Source: CBDULX01 sp965368175
GTDB lineage: Bacteria > Pseudomonadota > Gammaproteobacteria > SZUA-229
Direction: 5' to 3'
DNA length: 13,884 bases
NCBI GenBank assembly: GCA_965368175.1
Contig: CBDULX010000076.1
Coordinates: 1 to 13,884 of the forward strand
In this document: positions 1-7,200 of the stretch, in pieces
Numbering within the stretch: position 1 is the first letter of the stretch
Layout of the letters: each line of letters starts with the position of its first letter
Notes under the pieces: generated by a model
Told to the model about the DNA's origin: nothing
Databases searched by the model: none
What the model saw: the letters and a program-made list of their open reading frames with translations, nothing else
Position numbers and translations under genes: made by a program

Positions 1-95
1 GCTTACAGGCTTGTCCGTGCTCGGCGTTATGACTTTTCGACAGGTGCCCAACCTGACTTCAAAGCCATGCCTTGATCACGAACAAGCCTGTAAGC
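1..95. repeat. Imperfect ~95-bp palindrome (REP/MITE-like or terminator-like)
   Basis: The first 14 bases, GCTTACAGGCTTGT, are an exact reverse complement of positions 82-95. After one mismatch, 16-19 pairs with 77-80, and further imperfect pairing follows (21-24 with 72-75). A terminal stem CAGGT/ACCTG lies at 41-45 and 51-55 around loop GCCCA. Nearly the whole element can therefore fold as one long hairpin with bulges. It begins about 20 nt after the stop of the minus-strand gene ending at 116, so it could also serve as that gene's 3' end. It may continue left of the window. An integron attC site was considered because of the bulged hairpin, but no core GTTRRRY/RYYYAAC boxes are visible at the ends. 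Confidence 0.6.
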
Positions 96-115
96 CAGAA
101 GCATCATATACTTGA

Positions 116-331
116 TCAGAGGCTCCCTGCTTTTTTATCAGCTTTCGCATGCATCGCTTCCAGCCAGTAAGGCTCTGCTTCGCAGGAACAGCAGTCATAC
201 CAGACAGGTACATCCTCGTGCATACTTATTGGCTTTTTTTCTATTTTTTCTGGCTTCTTAGATAAGTTAGCTTTTTTCTCCTTAGCAGTTTTAATATTAG
301 TTTCGTTCATTTTGGGTGATTTATATTTCAT
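116..331 (-). CDS. Small Lys-rich hypothetical protein with a CCxC cluster (71 aa)
   Basis: I do not recognise this protein. The ATG at 331 is chosen because the minus strand carries AGGAGG (345-340) exactly 8 nt upstream. An alternative TTG six codons earlier would swallow this ribosome-binding site. The N-terminal half (about residues 1-37) is very rich in Lys, Glu and Asn and is probably disordered. The C-terminal half has aromatic and acidic residues with cysteines at 47, 48 and 50 (motif YDCCSC), then WLEAMHAK. There is no signal peptide or membrane segment. The gene lies just downstream of the 149-residue Cys/His protein on the same strand, and the two may be co-transcribed. The strong ribosome-binding site and plausible composition support a real gene; function is unknown. 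The Cys cluster could bind metal or be redox active, which is inference only. Confidence 0.6.
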   Translation of the reverse strand: MKYKSPKMNETNIKTAKEKKANLSKKPEKIEKKPISMHEDVPVWYDCCSCEAEPYWLEAMHAKADKKAGSL

Positions 332-384
332 GATTACGTCCTCCTGCAATCATTAAACTTAAACTACATAATATTTAGAGTTAT

Positions 385-831
385 TCAGGCTTCCCGGACC
401 AGTCTACTTGCTATCCTTGAAATCTTTAACTCCTGTTTATGCTCATCTAAAATAGACAGGCTTTCCTCAACATATTTTTCTGAATCGACCTTACCTGCCA
501 GATAGTCTTTCAATAGCTCAGTCCATTTAGCATGAATAGCACAATTACTTGAGGAACCATCATCGATAAGTGGACAATCGCTACAACGTTTATGCAACAA
601 TAGCTGTGTAATGGCTTTCTTTTGCCATTGCTTACGGTATTGCTCTGCGTGATTATGAATCCAGTCGAGAACAATTTTCTGCCGTTGTTCTCTGGGTACA
701 TCTTCGATGTGATTTTTAATTTCCAGCAGCTGATGTTTCAGAAAATGTTCATCAGAAACACTTAGTTTTTCAACATCATCAACAACAAATCGAGCAATCA
801 GAGCCAGTAATGAATCATCAAGAATGGTCAC
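385..831 (-). CDS. Hypothetical cytoplasmic protein with HxxCxxC...CxxH motif (149 codons incl. stop)
   Basis: The start is a GTG at 831, preceded on the minus strand by GGGAGAG about 7 nt away. No family is recognised. The protein is mostly charged and predicted helical, without a signal peptide or membrane segment. Near the centre are His80, Cys83, Cys86, Cys97 and His100 (H-x2-C-x2-C-x10-C-x2-H). This arrangement could hold Zn or an Fe-S cluster. Helical segments lie on both sides (about residues 1-75 and 101-148). It sits 86 nt beyond the end of the nucleotide-sugar dehydrogenase gene and 53 nt upstream of the small Lys-rich gene, all on the minus strand. Length and composition are gene-like and I am fairly sure it is expressed. 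Its role is unknown and nothing ties it to the glycan genes except position. Confidence 0.65.
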   Translation of the reverse strand: MTILDDSLLALIARFVVDDVEKLSVSDEHFLKHQLLEIKNHIEDVPREQRQKIVLDWIHNHAEQYRKQWQKKAITQLLLHKRCSDCPLIDDGSSSNCAIHAKWTELLKDYLAGKVDSEKYVEESLSILDEHKQELKISRIASRLVREA

Positions 832-917
832 TATGTCTCTCCCAAAAATATGAGACGGCTATAAGTACCAGAATTTATATTGTACGCTCTCTAACAGCAA
901 TCAGGTAGTATTGTTAG

Positions 918-2195
918 TTACAGGCGACCATCTATCTTTTCTTTGGCTAAAATGTATTTAACATCAAATATTACATGATCTTCTTTACAAAATGCTTTAA
1001 TACCAGCGTCACCCAGTTTTCTGAACTGTTCATGGGCAACCGCCAGAATAACTGCGTCATAAAAATTATTAACAGGACTATCAATTAAAGTAATACCGTA
1101 TTCATCCATAGCCTTCTGCCGACTAACCTGTGGATCATAGACATGAACATTAGCATTATAGGGCTTTAACTCATTTAGAATATCTACCACTTTGGTATTA
1201 CGTAAATCAGGACAGTTTTCCTTGAATGACAGCCCCATCACCAATACATTAGCCGCCACAATATTGATGCGTTTTTTCGCCATTAGTTTTAATAACTGAA
1301 GAACCACATGGACAGCCATGTATTCATTGGTCTGACGACTCGCCGGTATTATTGAAGGCTCAAAACCAGCCTGTTGAGCTTTGTGCACCAGGTAATAAGG
1401 GTCAACCCCAATACAGTGTCCACCTACCAGACCGGGTCGAAATGGCAGGAAATTCCATTTAGTGCCCGCAGCTTCCAGCACCTCGAGGGTATCTATATCC
1501 AGATGTGAGAAAATTAGCGCCAGCTCATTGACCAGAGCAATATTAACATCTCGCTGAACATTTTCGATGACCTTGGCAGCTTCAGCCACTTTAAGTGAAC
1601 TGGCTTTATGGGTACCCGCGTTAATAATGGTTTTATAAAGCTGATCCACATATTCAGCCACTTCAGGTGTAGAGCCTGATGTTATTTTAAGTATATTGGT
1701 AACTTTATGTTCCTTGTCACCAGGGTTGATACGCTCTGGACTATAACCTACATAGAAATCCCGATTGAACTCCAGGCCTGAATTCTGGGCCAGAACAGGC
1801 ACGCAAACCTCTTCTGTAGCACCCGGATAAACGGTTGATTCATAGATAACAATGTCATTTTTTGAAAGTACTCTAGCCAGTGCTTTGCTGGACTCAATCA
1901 AGGGTGATAAATCTGGATTTTTATTTTTATCAACCGGGGTGGGTACAGTCACAATGTAAACATTACAGTCCGCAATATCCCTGAGGCGAGAGCTTATACT
2001 CAGGAATGCAGAGTCCTGCAACTCGGCAAAGGTTAACTCCTGAGTATGGTCATGCCCGGTTTTTAGCGCCTGCACACGAGATTCATTGAAATCATAACCA
2101 ACCGTCGGGAATAGCTTGCCGAATTCCACTGCCAGAGGTAAACCTACATAACCAAGACCTATAATAGCAATTCGAGTATTCGCTAAATCAACCAT
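918..2195 (-). CDS. tviB: UDP-N-acetyl-D-glucosamine/galactosamine 6-dehydrogenase (TviB/WbpO type)
   Basis: This enzyme oxidises C6 of a UDP-N-acetylhexosamine twice with NAD+, giving the uronic acid used in capsule or O-antigen synthesis. The 425-residue protein has the NAD-binding glycine motif GLGYVG at 13-18. It also has the YSPERINPGD block at about 151-160, Lys208 in AAKVIENVQRD, the catalytic Cys261 in GGHCIGVDPYYL, and the C-terminal block FKENCPDLRNTK at about 324-335. Its whole length resembles the Vi-antigen enzyme TviB and Pseudomonas WbpO. The ATG at 2195 is chosen because AGGGGAG lies 11 nt upstream; a TTG seven codons earlier would overlap this site. Substrate (GlcNAc or GalNAc) cannot be read from sequence. 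No C4-epimerase (TviC/WbpP) is in the window. The gene is monocistronic or leads into the two small genes, and it is divergent from the methyltransferase-like gene. Confidence 0.92.
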   Translation of the reverse strand: MVDLANTRIAIIGLGYVGLPLAVEFGKLFPTVGYDFNESRVQALKTGHDHTQELTFAELQDSAFLSISSRLRDIADCNVYIVTVPTPVDKNKNPDLSPLIESSKALARVLSKNDIVIYESTVYPGATEEVCVPVLAQNSGLEFNRDFYVGYSPERINPGDKEHKVTNILKITSGSTPEVAEYVDQLYKTIINAGTHKASSLKVAEAAKVIENVQRDVNIALVNELALIFSHLDIDTLEVLEAAGTKWNFLPFRPGLVGGHCIGVDPYYLVHKAQQAGFEPSIIPASRQTNEYMAVHVVLQLLKLMAKKRINIVAANVLVMGLSFKENCPDLRNTKVVDILNELKPYNANVHVYDPQVSRQKAMDEYGITLIDSPVNNFYDAVILAVAHEQFRKLGDAGIKAFCKEDHVIFDVKYILAKEKIDGRL

Positions 2196-2297
2196 GGATA
2201 ATCTAACTCCCCTCAATACTCAGTCGAATAACATTGATTTTACTATAGGTGATTATTTTTCATACTGCTTTATCTTTTATCAACAGCTTACAATTCA

Positions 2298-2303
2298 TAT
2301 AAT
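2298..2303 (+). promoter_or_regulatory. Candidate -10 (TATAAT) for the methyltransferase-like gene
   Basis: A perfect TATAAT lies 50 nt upstream of the plus-strand gene starting at 2354, within the 158-bp divergent region. The expected -35 position (about 2275-2280) reads TTTTAT, a poor match. A second possibility is TTACAA (2288-2293), 17 nt, TACTAT (2311-2316). The region is very A+T-rich, so chance hexamers are likely. Confidence 0.3.
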
Positions 2304-2353
2304 AATCAAATACTATATAAACAATGGCATTCAAGAAACAGATGAGATAGCAC

Positions 2354-2965
2354 TTGGCGACATATCAATCTATTCAGCACCGTTTAAAACTCGACCAGGA
2401 GCTACCCTATACAAAAAACTGGTCTGCCGCAGCCGATTTTCTTGAGATAATCATCAACCATTGCCTGCAAAAAAAACCAGAAAGAATTGTTGAATGCAGC
2501 AGTGGTCTAACCTCGCTGGTGCTCGCAAGATCCTGCCAGCTTAATGACCATGGCCAGGTCTATAGCCTGGAAAATGGCGAGGAATATGTCGCGAAAACAA
2601 AACAACAACTGGCAAGTTCTGGACTGGAGCAATATGCCAAAGTAATTCATGCACCATTAGAACCAAAAAACATCAACAACCATGATTTTATGTGGTACAG
2701 CACAGACAACTTACCTGAACTAACAATAGACATGCTGGTAATCGACGGGCCACCTGGTTTTATACAAAAACACTCCCGCTTTCCAGCCTTACCCTTACTC
2801 TACGAACAATTTGCTGACTACTGCGTAATATTTCTGGATGATGCATCACGAGATGATGAGAAAGCGATTATTGATATGTGGCTGAAAGCATATCCAGATC
2901 TAACACACGAATACATCGAAACTGAACGAGGCTGCTCGAAGTTAACAGTCAACAGGAATGTCTAA
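2354..2965 (+). CDS. Class I SAM-dependent methyltransferase-like protein (203 aa)
   Basis: The sequence fits a Rossmann-fold SAM-methyltransferase of the Methyltransf_24-like group. A degenerate motif I (VECSSGLTS, 46-54) ends strand 1, and an acidic end of strand 2 follows (SLEN, 71-74). Next come MLVIDGPPG (127-135) and a later strand with FLDDASRDDE (160-169). The substrate is unknown. The start is a TTG at 2354: an in-frame TAG lies two codons upstream (2348-2350) and no in-frame ATG occurs near the N-terminus. Ribosome binding would be weak (GATGAG, about 8 nt upstream). Small proteins of this type occur in polysaccharide loci, and this one lies between a sugar dehydrogenase and a glycosyltransferase operon, so a sugar or lipid-linked acceptor is possible (inference). 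Motif I lacks the usual GxGxG pattern, as in several members of this group. Confidence 0.7.
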   Translation: MATYQSIQHRLKLDQELPYTKNWSAAADFLEIIINHCLQKKPERIVECSSGLTSLVLARSCQLNDHGQVYSLENGEEYVAKTKQQLASSGLEQYAKVIHAPLEPKNINNHDFMWYSTDNLPELTIDMLVIDGPPGFIQKHSRFPALPLLYEQFADYCVIFLDDASRDDEKAIIDMWLKAYPDLTHEYIETERGCSKLTVNRNV

Positions 2966-3126
2966 TCAAGATAATAAACAGAAAACGCAAAGTAATTAAA
3001 TGATATATGCGCTCTTTGTGATGCAATACTGCTAAAACAGGGCGATTTCTTTACATATGAAACAGTTATATAATATTTGCGTTATCTTAAAAATATTGAA
3101 TCCCGGCACAGGTCCAGACTATCTAT

Positions 3127-3672
3127 CTATTTACTCGAAGAATTGTAATTAATATCCCACTCACTAAGTGCAGCGGGTAGATTGCCTTCCGCAGCTATCG
3201 TATCCCAGAATTTCTCGAAATCCTTTTTAGCTGATTCCAGCTTAAATTCCATTTTATTTGTCTTGTCTTTCAGAAATAAAGTAATATTGGATTCAACTGT
3301 TTCGATATAATCCAGTGCTATTTCCTGGGCCGTCTGCTCCGCCCCGCCTAATAAAACACCTTCCTTATATGCTTTCATGATGCCAAACGCCTCACGCCTG
3401 GCAAAACTATCTGCGGTAGTATTAATATCCCGGCTCAAATGAACATAAAAGGCTTTATCACCATATTGTTTATCGAGCCGACCTAATATCCATGACAGGC
3501 GATTATCGGCTTCAATATGATTCTCAGGATAATTTAAACGTTGCACACCGGTATAAGTCAGACGAGATTCATGTAATGCCGTGAAATTAGCAATATGTTT
3601 ACAGGCCTGAATAAATGTCATAGAGCCACAGCGACCAGTATTAAGTATGAATATGTTGTGGAATTTATTCAT
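3127..3672 (-). CDS. Short PAPS-dependent sulfotransferase-like protein (181 aa)
   Basis: Sulfotransferases of this fold move sulfate from PAPS to hydroxyls or amines of carbohydrates, lipids or small molecules. The N-terminal strand-loop-helix, FILNTGRCGSMTF (8-20), matches the 5'-phosphosulfate-binding P-loop of the family (GTGRCGST-like). A second element, YVHLSRDINTTADSFARR (76-93), fits the 3'-phosphate-binding strand with Arg81 and Ser89. At 181 residues it is shorter than the usual 250-300, ending soon after the core, but both binding elements are present and no frameshift is evident. There is no signal peptide, so it acts in the cytoplasm. Its ATG overlaps the stop of the upstream glycosyltransferase gene by 8 nt (ATGAATAA), which implies translational coupling. 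It is the last gene of a three-gene operon. The acceptor is presumably made by the two upstream enzymes (inference). Confidence 0.8.
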   Translation of the reverse strand: MNKFHNIFILNTGRCGSMTFIQACKHIANFTALHESRLTYTGVQRLNYPENHIEADNRLSWILGRLDKQYGDKAFYVHLSRDINTTADSFARREAFGIMKAYKEGVLLGGAEQTAQEIALDYIETVESNITLFLKDKTNKMEFKLESAKKDFEKFWDTIAAEGNLPAALSEWDINYNSSSK

Positions 3673-5512
3673 CTGTCATTAGAACCCATTTATTCCAGTT
3701 TGACCGGTCTTTTGCATATGTCTTAATTGCAGCCAGAATTTGTTGATTACGTACTTCTCTGTTACTGGGCTGAGTCACCCTTTCGTAAGCTTTTGAATAC
3801 TCACCGAAGTTATATTCAATATTGCTTATAAAGTCACTAAAACATTCATTGGCAATCTCAAGTTCGCTGTGTTTATTCCACCAGTTTGTCATGTCACTGT
3901 AAATAATCTTCAGCCGGTCAAGTTTATCAATAATCTGTCGATGCTTGACTTCGTATTTCTGGTGCAAACTTTGCTCAATATCAAACAAACAGCCATTTAT
4001 AGTTTCATCTGCTATGTTTTTCTGTGGATAGCCTGATTCAGTAAGCTTTTCTATGGTAAATAACATGACATCACCGAAGAATTGCCGCTCAAACTCTCCA
4101 GATAGATCAATTACCGAATGCCTTTGTTTAACCCCAGATCTGAATTCTGATTGCCCGATATCATCTACAGTTCGTTTATGCAGCATAGGAAGATTGGCAG
4201 ATATAAAATGATCGGCAACCTCTGATTTGATGATACGCCCTAAAACAGGCCCTGCCATTCTTAGCTTGAGTGGCGCAAATGGGATAAAATAGCTCAGTGC
4301 TTTCGGCAGAATTATATAATTCCCCGTATACACTGTTCTAGCAGGCCGGATGCTATCGTACAGTTCCTCATGTTCATAGTAAGATTTTCGCGTAGGATGT
4401 TCGCCATAAAAAAAGTGGCTGAGTTTATTCGCAAAATCACTAAAACATTGAATGTGATTATGTGCTCCCTCAATACTGCAATGATACTGATAAGAAGCTG
4501 TAGTTGAGTTGAAACCAAACAGATCAGCCATATCGTGGTATGAAGCATCATCTATTTTTTTTCGATTGTGATTATGAAACTGACAGCTACCCTGAGCATT
4601 CATATCTGTTATCTGCTGGAGAAAAGCAATCACATCTTCAAGAAAATTACCCGCCATAACTGCCGGAGACACCGGCGGGTCACCGACCACCTTACCGGTA
4701 AGCACGCTAATATTATTATTACGGAATATCTGATCCAGATGGTAAAAATAATTGATCGCACAAACGTCCTGTTCAGACAGCCCAGATTGCGCCTTAACCT
4801 TGAACTCCTGATCACTGTCGATAAAATAAAACAGCAATCGTTCCTTATTTTGCCTAATTTCATTCAGCTTCAGGTAAGTAATATTGCGCATTATCGATGC
4901 GCCTTTATGATAAAAAGCACTGAAATCAACATCACCCAATATTGAAGTTAGCTCGTCCCTGTCTTCGTCTGATATTTTATTTACCTGCTCCTTCTGCTCA
5001 TGCTGGCCAAAATAAACTGTGTTAAGCCCTTTTTGTGTCGTCTGCTCGGCAATTTGTCGATGTATCTGAATATTGTTTTCATGCTTGCTATCGTCTGCAA
5101 TTAGAACCTGAATTTTACTATAGGCCTGATTCCTGAACCCACCGTAATTAAAATTTTCACAGAGTGTTAGCAGGCTCTCAAGACAACTATTCAAATGTTG
5201 TGGCCGGTCTGCCACCGGTATCACCACTATAAAACTATGACGTTCATCATCATCTTCAACTGTATACATCTGTTCAAATTGCCTGAACATTTTCTGATAA
5301 AGATTCAGTTGTAATAGATCCAGCTCATTCGCCCATAATTCCCGTTCAATGAGTGGAATAGCCTGCTGATATAAAACTATCAGCTTACTGAAATCGAAAG
5401 TATCATTATTTTCAGTAATGTCATCAAAACGACATTGCAGCTCGGCCAGCTCTGGAATGTCATTGTAAATTTGAAATAACTGTTTAATCCCTGTGTGGTC
5501 AGTATAAACCAT
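3665..5512 (-). CDS. Large GT-A-fold glycosyltransferase-like protein (615 aa)
   Basis: This is probably a nucleotide-sugar glycosyltransferase related to family 2, with unusual flanking regions. Residues 1-90 form a charged, helical N-terminal part. The GT-A core begins at FIVVIPVADRPQHLNSCLESLL (94-115), followed by IQVLIADDS (134-142) as the nucleotide-binding acidic strand. LLFYFIDSDQEFKV (226-239) supplies the DxD metal site (Asp232-Ser-Asp234). The large remainder contains RMAGPVLGRIIK (418-429), which may bind the acceptor, and a helical C-terminus (about 500-610). There are no membrane segments. The core is not close to any glycosyltransferase I can name, so donor and product are unknown. 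The gene begins 17 nt after the TPP-enzyme stop and overlaps the sulfotransferase start by 8 nt. AGG about 9 nt before the ATG is a weak ribosome-binding site. Confidence is good for the GT-A fold and low for specificity. Confidence 0.72.
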   Translation of the reverse strand: MVYTDHTGIKQLFQIYNDIPELAELQCRFDDITENNDTFDFSKLIVLYQQAIPLIERELWANELDLLQLNLYQKMFRQFEQMYTVEDDDERHSFIVVIPVADRPQHLNSCLESLLTLCENFNYGGFRNQAYSKIQVLIADDSKHENNIQIHRQIAEQTTQKGLNTVYFGQHEQKEQVNKISDEDRDELTSILGDVDFSAFYHKGASIMRNITYLKLNEIRQNKERLLFYFIDSDQEFKVKAQSGLSEQDVCAINYFYHLDQIFRNNNISVLTGKVVGDPPVSPAVMAGNFLEDVIAFLQQITDMNAQGSCQFHNHNRKKIDDASYHDMADLFGFNSTTASYQYHCSIEGAHNHIQCFSDFANKLSHFFYGEHPTRKSYYEHEELYDSIRPARTVYTGNYIILPKALSYFIPFAPLKLRMAGPVLGRIIKSEVADHFISANLPMLHKRTVDDIGQSEFRSGVKQRHSVIDLSGEFERQFFGDVMLFTIEKLTESGYPQKNIADETINGCLFDIEQSLHQKYEVKHRQIIDKLDRLKIIYSDMTNWWNKHSELEIANECFSDFISNIEYNFGEYSKAYERVTQPSNREVRNQQILAAIKTYAKDRSNWNKWVLMTDE

Positions 5513-5529
5513 CGTCTAAATAACCTGGA

Positions 5530-7200
5530 TTAACGTCTTGATAAATAGGTGGGGAAGAGATCTTTATCAATCATTATTTCAACAAGATTAATTGAGTGGT
5601 TACAATCCAGGCTGTCAAATAGTCCATCGAGATCATTTTCATTATTGACACGAACATAATTCATCCCGAAAGATTTTGATAAATACTGATAATCCGGATT
5701 GATAAAATCACAGTTTAAAAATCGTTGATCATACTGCTGATACTGGTTTTTACGTATCAGGCCCATAGTGGAATTATTAAACAGGATTATTGTCAGCGGA
5801 ATATTATAATTAACGGCAGTCATAATTTCCATACAACACATCTGGAAACCTCCATCGCCAATTATTGCAAAAGTCGGCTTGTCCTGTGAAAATCTGGCGC
5901 CTATGGCTGCCGGTATAGCATGACCCAGTGATGACACCCCGGAATTCGGAAAATATCGATTAGCGGCAGATACATTAAAGAAATTCTGGGCAAATATGAT
6001 GTTGTCATCAAATATCATTATATCTTCTGGAAATTTTTTTTCTAATTCAGAGAAAAGTTTTTCGACTACAGGAAAACGTGACTTAAAGGCCTGATAATCA
6101 CTCTCACTGGCCTCATGTTCAACGGCCTTATACTGCTCCAGTAATCTAACAATACTGTCTCGCCCACCTTTATCTGGTTTGATGTTTTTGAGTATCGCTT
6201 GCAACACCGTCTGGATGTCACCATGTACCGCCACATCGGCCTTGAATACTTTTTCCAGTTGTTCCGCGTTGTTATCCACCTGAACGATTTTTTTGCCTTT
6301 CAGGAGTTCATCTTTCCAGACATAGCTGGTGCGCTCATTGAAACTTGCACCGAGGAAAATCACAAGATCAGACTGATCAACAATATACTGATATGCCGGG
6401 CTGTATGAAGTTACACCAAGGCTACCCAGAGCTAATGAAGACTGCTCGCTAATAACCCCTTTACCTTTGAGGCTGGATGTAACTGGAATATTCAATGCAT
6501 CACTCAGTTGCGCAACCTGTTGTTGAGCATTCGCCTTAAGACAACCATAGCCTGCAATGATAACGGGGTGATGGGCCTGACTAATTATATCAAGCAGTGA
6601 TTTAACCGACAGGGATTCATCCTGATGACTGCTGATATATTTTTCAGTTTTAATGCGATCCAGAATGCTGTCATCGACCATTTCCTTTTGCACATTATAG
6701 GGAAAAGTGAGCACCACTGGACCGGATGTATCTGATAATAGAATTTTTGAGGTGCGGTTTAGCACATTAGCCAGGTAATCGGTGCGTTCGACCAGCCTGT
6801 TGTATCTGGTAATACCCTTGAACAGAATATCCAGATCAATACTGCCACCTTCTCCAGAGCTTTCCTGGAGGCCACCTTTGCCAAAAATATGAGTGGGCGC
6901 TTCACCGGTAATTACCAGTACTGGTTGCTTGTCTGCATAGGCATTGGCGATACCGGTCACCAGATTAGTCGCACCGGGCCCAGCGGTAGTAATGCAGGCC
7001 CCAATTTTACCTGATGCCCTGGCATAACCACCGGCCATAAAGGCTGCACCCTGCTCATGCTTGGCCAGAATACTTTTAACACCTGAATCATAGAGACAGT
7101 CGTACACCGGTAAAATATGGGCACCCGGCATACCAAAAATATATTCGACGCCCAGTCGTTCGAGATATTTAACAATTAATTCACTGACTGTTATTTTCAT
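5530..7200 (-). CDS. Thiamine-pyrophosphate enzyme, acetolactate synthase-like (556 aa)
   Basis: The three-domain TPP-enzyme architecture is complete. The N-terminal PYR domain has catalytic Glu49 in AKHEQGAAFMAGGYARASG and TTAGPGATNLVTGIANAYAD (71-90). A central domain spans about 190-340, with a GKGVI segment at 246-250. The C-terminal PP domain has GDG (448-450), 24 residues, then NN (475-476), which binds Mg-TPP. It resembles IlvB in the N-terminal third. However, the segment after APTH (107-128, GKGGLQESSGEGGSIDLDIL) differs from the IlvB pattern, and the tryptophan of the IlvB VRQWQ motif is replaced by Asn (GLIRKNQ, 480-485). No small regulatory subunit is adjacent. A branched-chain amino-acid role is therefore unlikely. 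It may do a pyruvate-derived carboligation or decarboxylation on a sugar or small molecule, compare YerE in yersiniose synthesis (inference). It is the first gene of the operon; no clear Shine-Dalgarno precedes the ATG. Confidence 0.85.
   Translation of the reverse strand: MKITVSELIVKYLERLGVEYIFGMPGAHILPVYDCLYDSGVKSILAKHEQGAAFMAGGYARASGKIGACITTAGPGATNLVTGIANAYADKQPVLVITGEAPTHIFGKGGLQESSGEGGSIDLDILFKGITRYNRLVERTDYLANVLNRTSKILLSDTSGPVVLTFPYNVQKEMVDDSILDRIKTEKYISSHQDESLSVKSLLDIISQAHHPVIIAGYGCLKANAQQQVAQLSDALNIPVTSSLKGKGVISEQSSLALGSLGVTSYSPAYQYIVDQSDLVIFLGASFNERTSYVWKDELLKGKKIVQVDNNAEQLEKVFKADVAVHGDIQTVLQAILKNIKPDKGGRDSIVRLLEQYKAVEHEASESDYQAFKSRFPVVEKLFSELEKKFPEDIMIFDDNIIFAQNFFNVSAANRYFPNSGVSSLGHAIPAAIGARFSQDKPTFAIIGDGGFQMCCMEIMTAVNYNIPLTIILFNNSTMGLIRKNQYQQYDQRFLNCDFINPDYQYLSKSFGMNYVRVNNENDLDGLFDSLDCNHSINLVEIMIDKDLFPTYLSRR

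Noticed and set aside
1..95. Integron attC site
   Set aside because: The folded shape is suggestive, but the ends lack the GTTRRRY/RYYYAAC core boxes and the neighbouring genes are not arranged as cassettes.
891..917. CTAACA/TGTTAG inverted repeat right after the dehydrogenase stop
   Set aside because: Only 6 bp of A+T-rich stem with a 15-nt loop and no U tract on the minus strand; too weak to call a terminator.
2194..2445. 83-codon plus-strand reading frame overlapping the methyltransferase-like gene start
   Set aside because: Its second half is the shifted-frame shadow of the methyltransferase N-terminus, and its first half covers the A+T-rich divergent promoter region; no ribosome-binding site.
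2984..3083. AACGCAAA and TTTGCGTT inverted repeat in the convergent intergenic region
   Set aside because: Eight bases 84 nt apart in A+T-rich sequence with no supporting inner pairing; likely chance.
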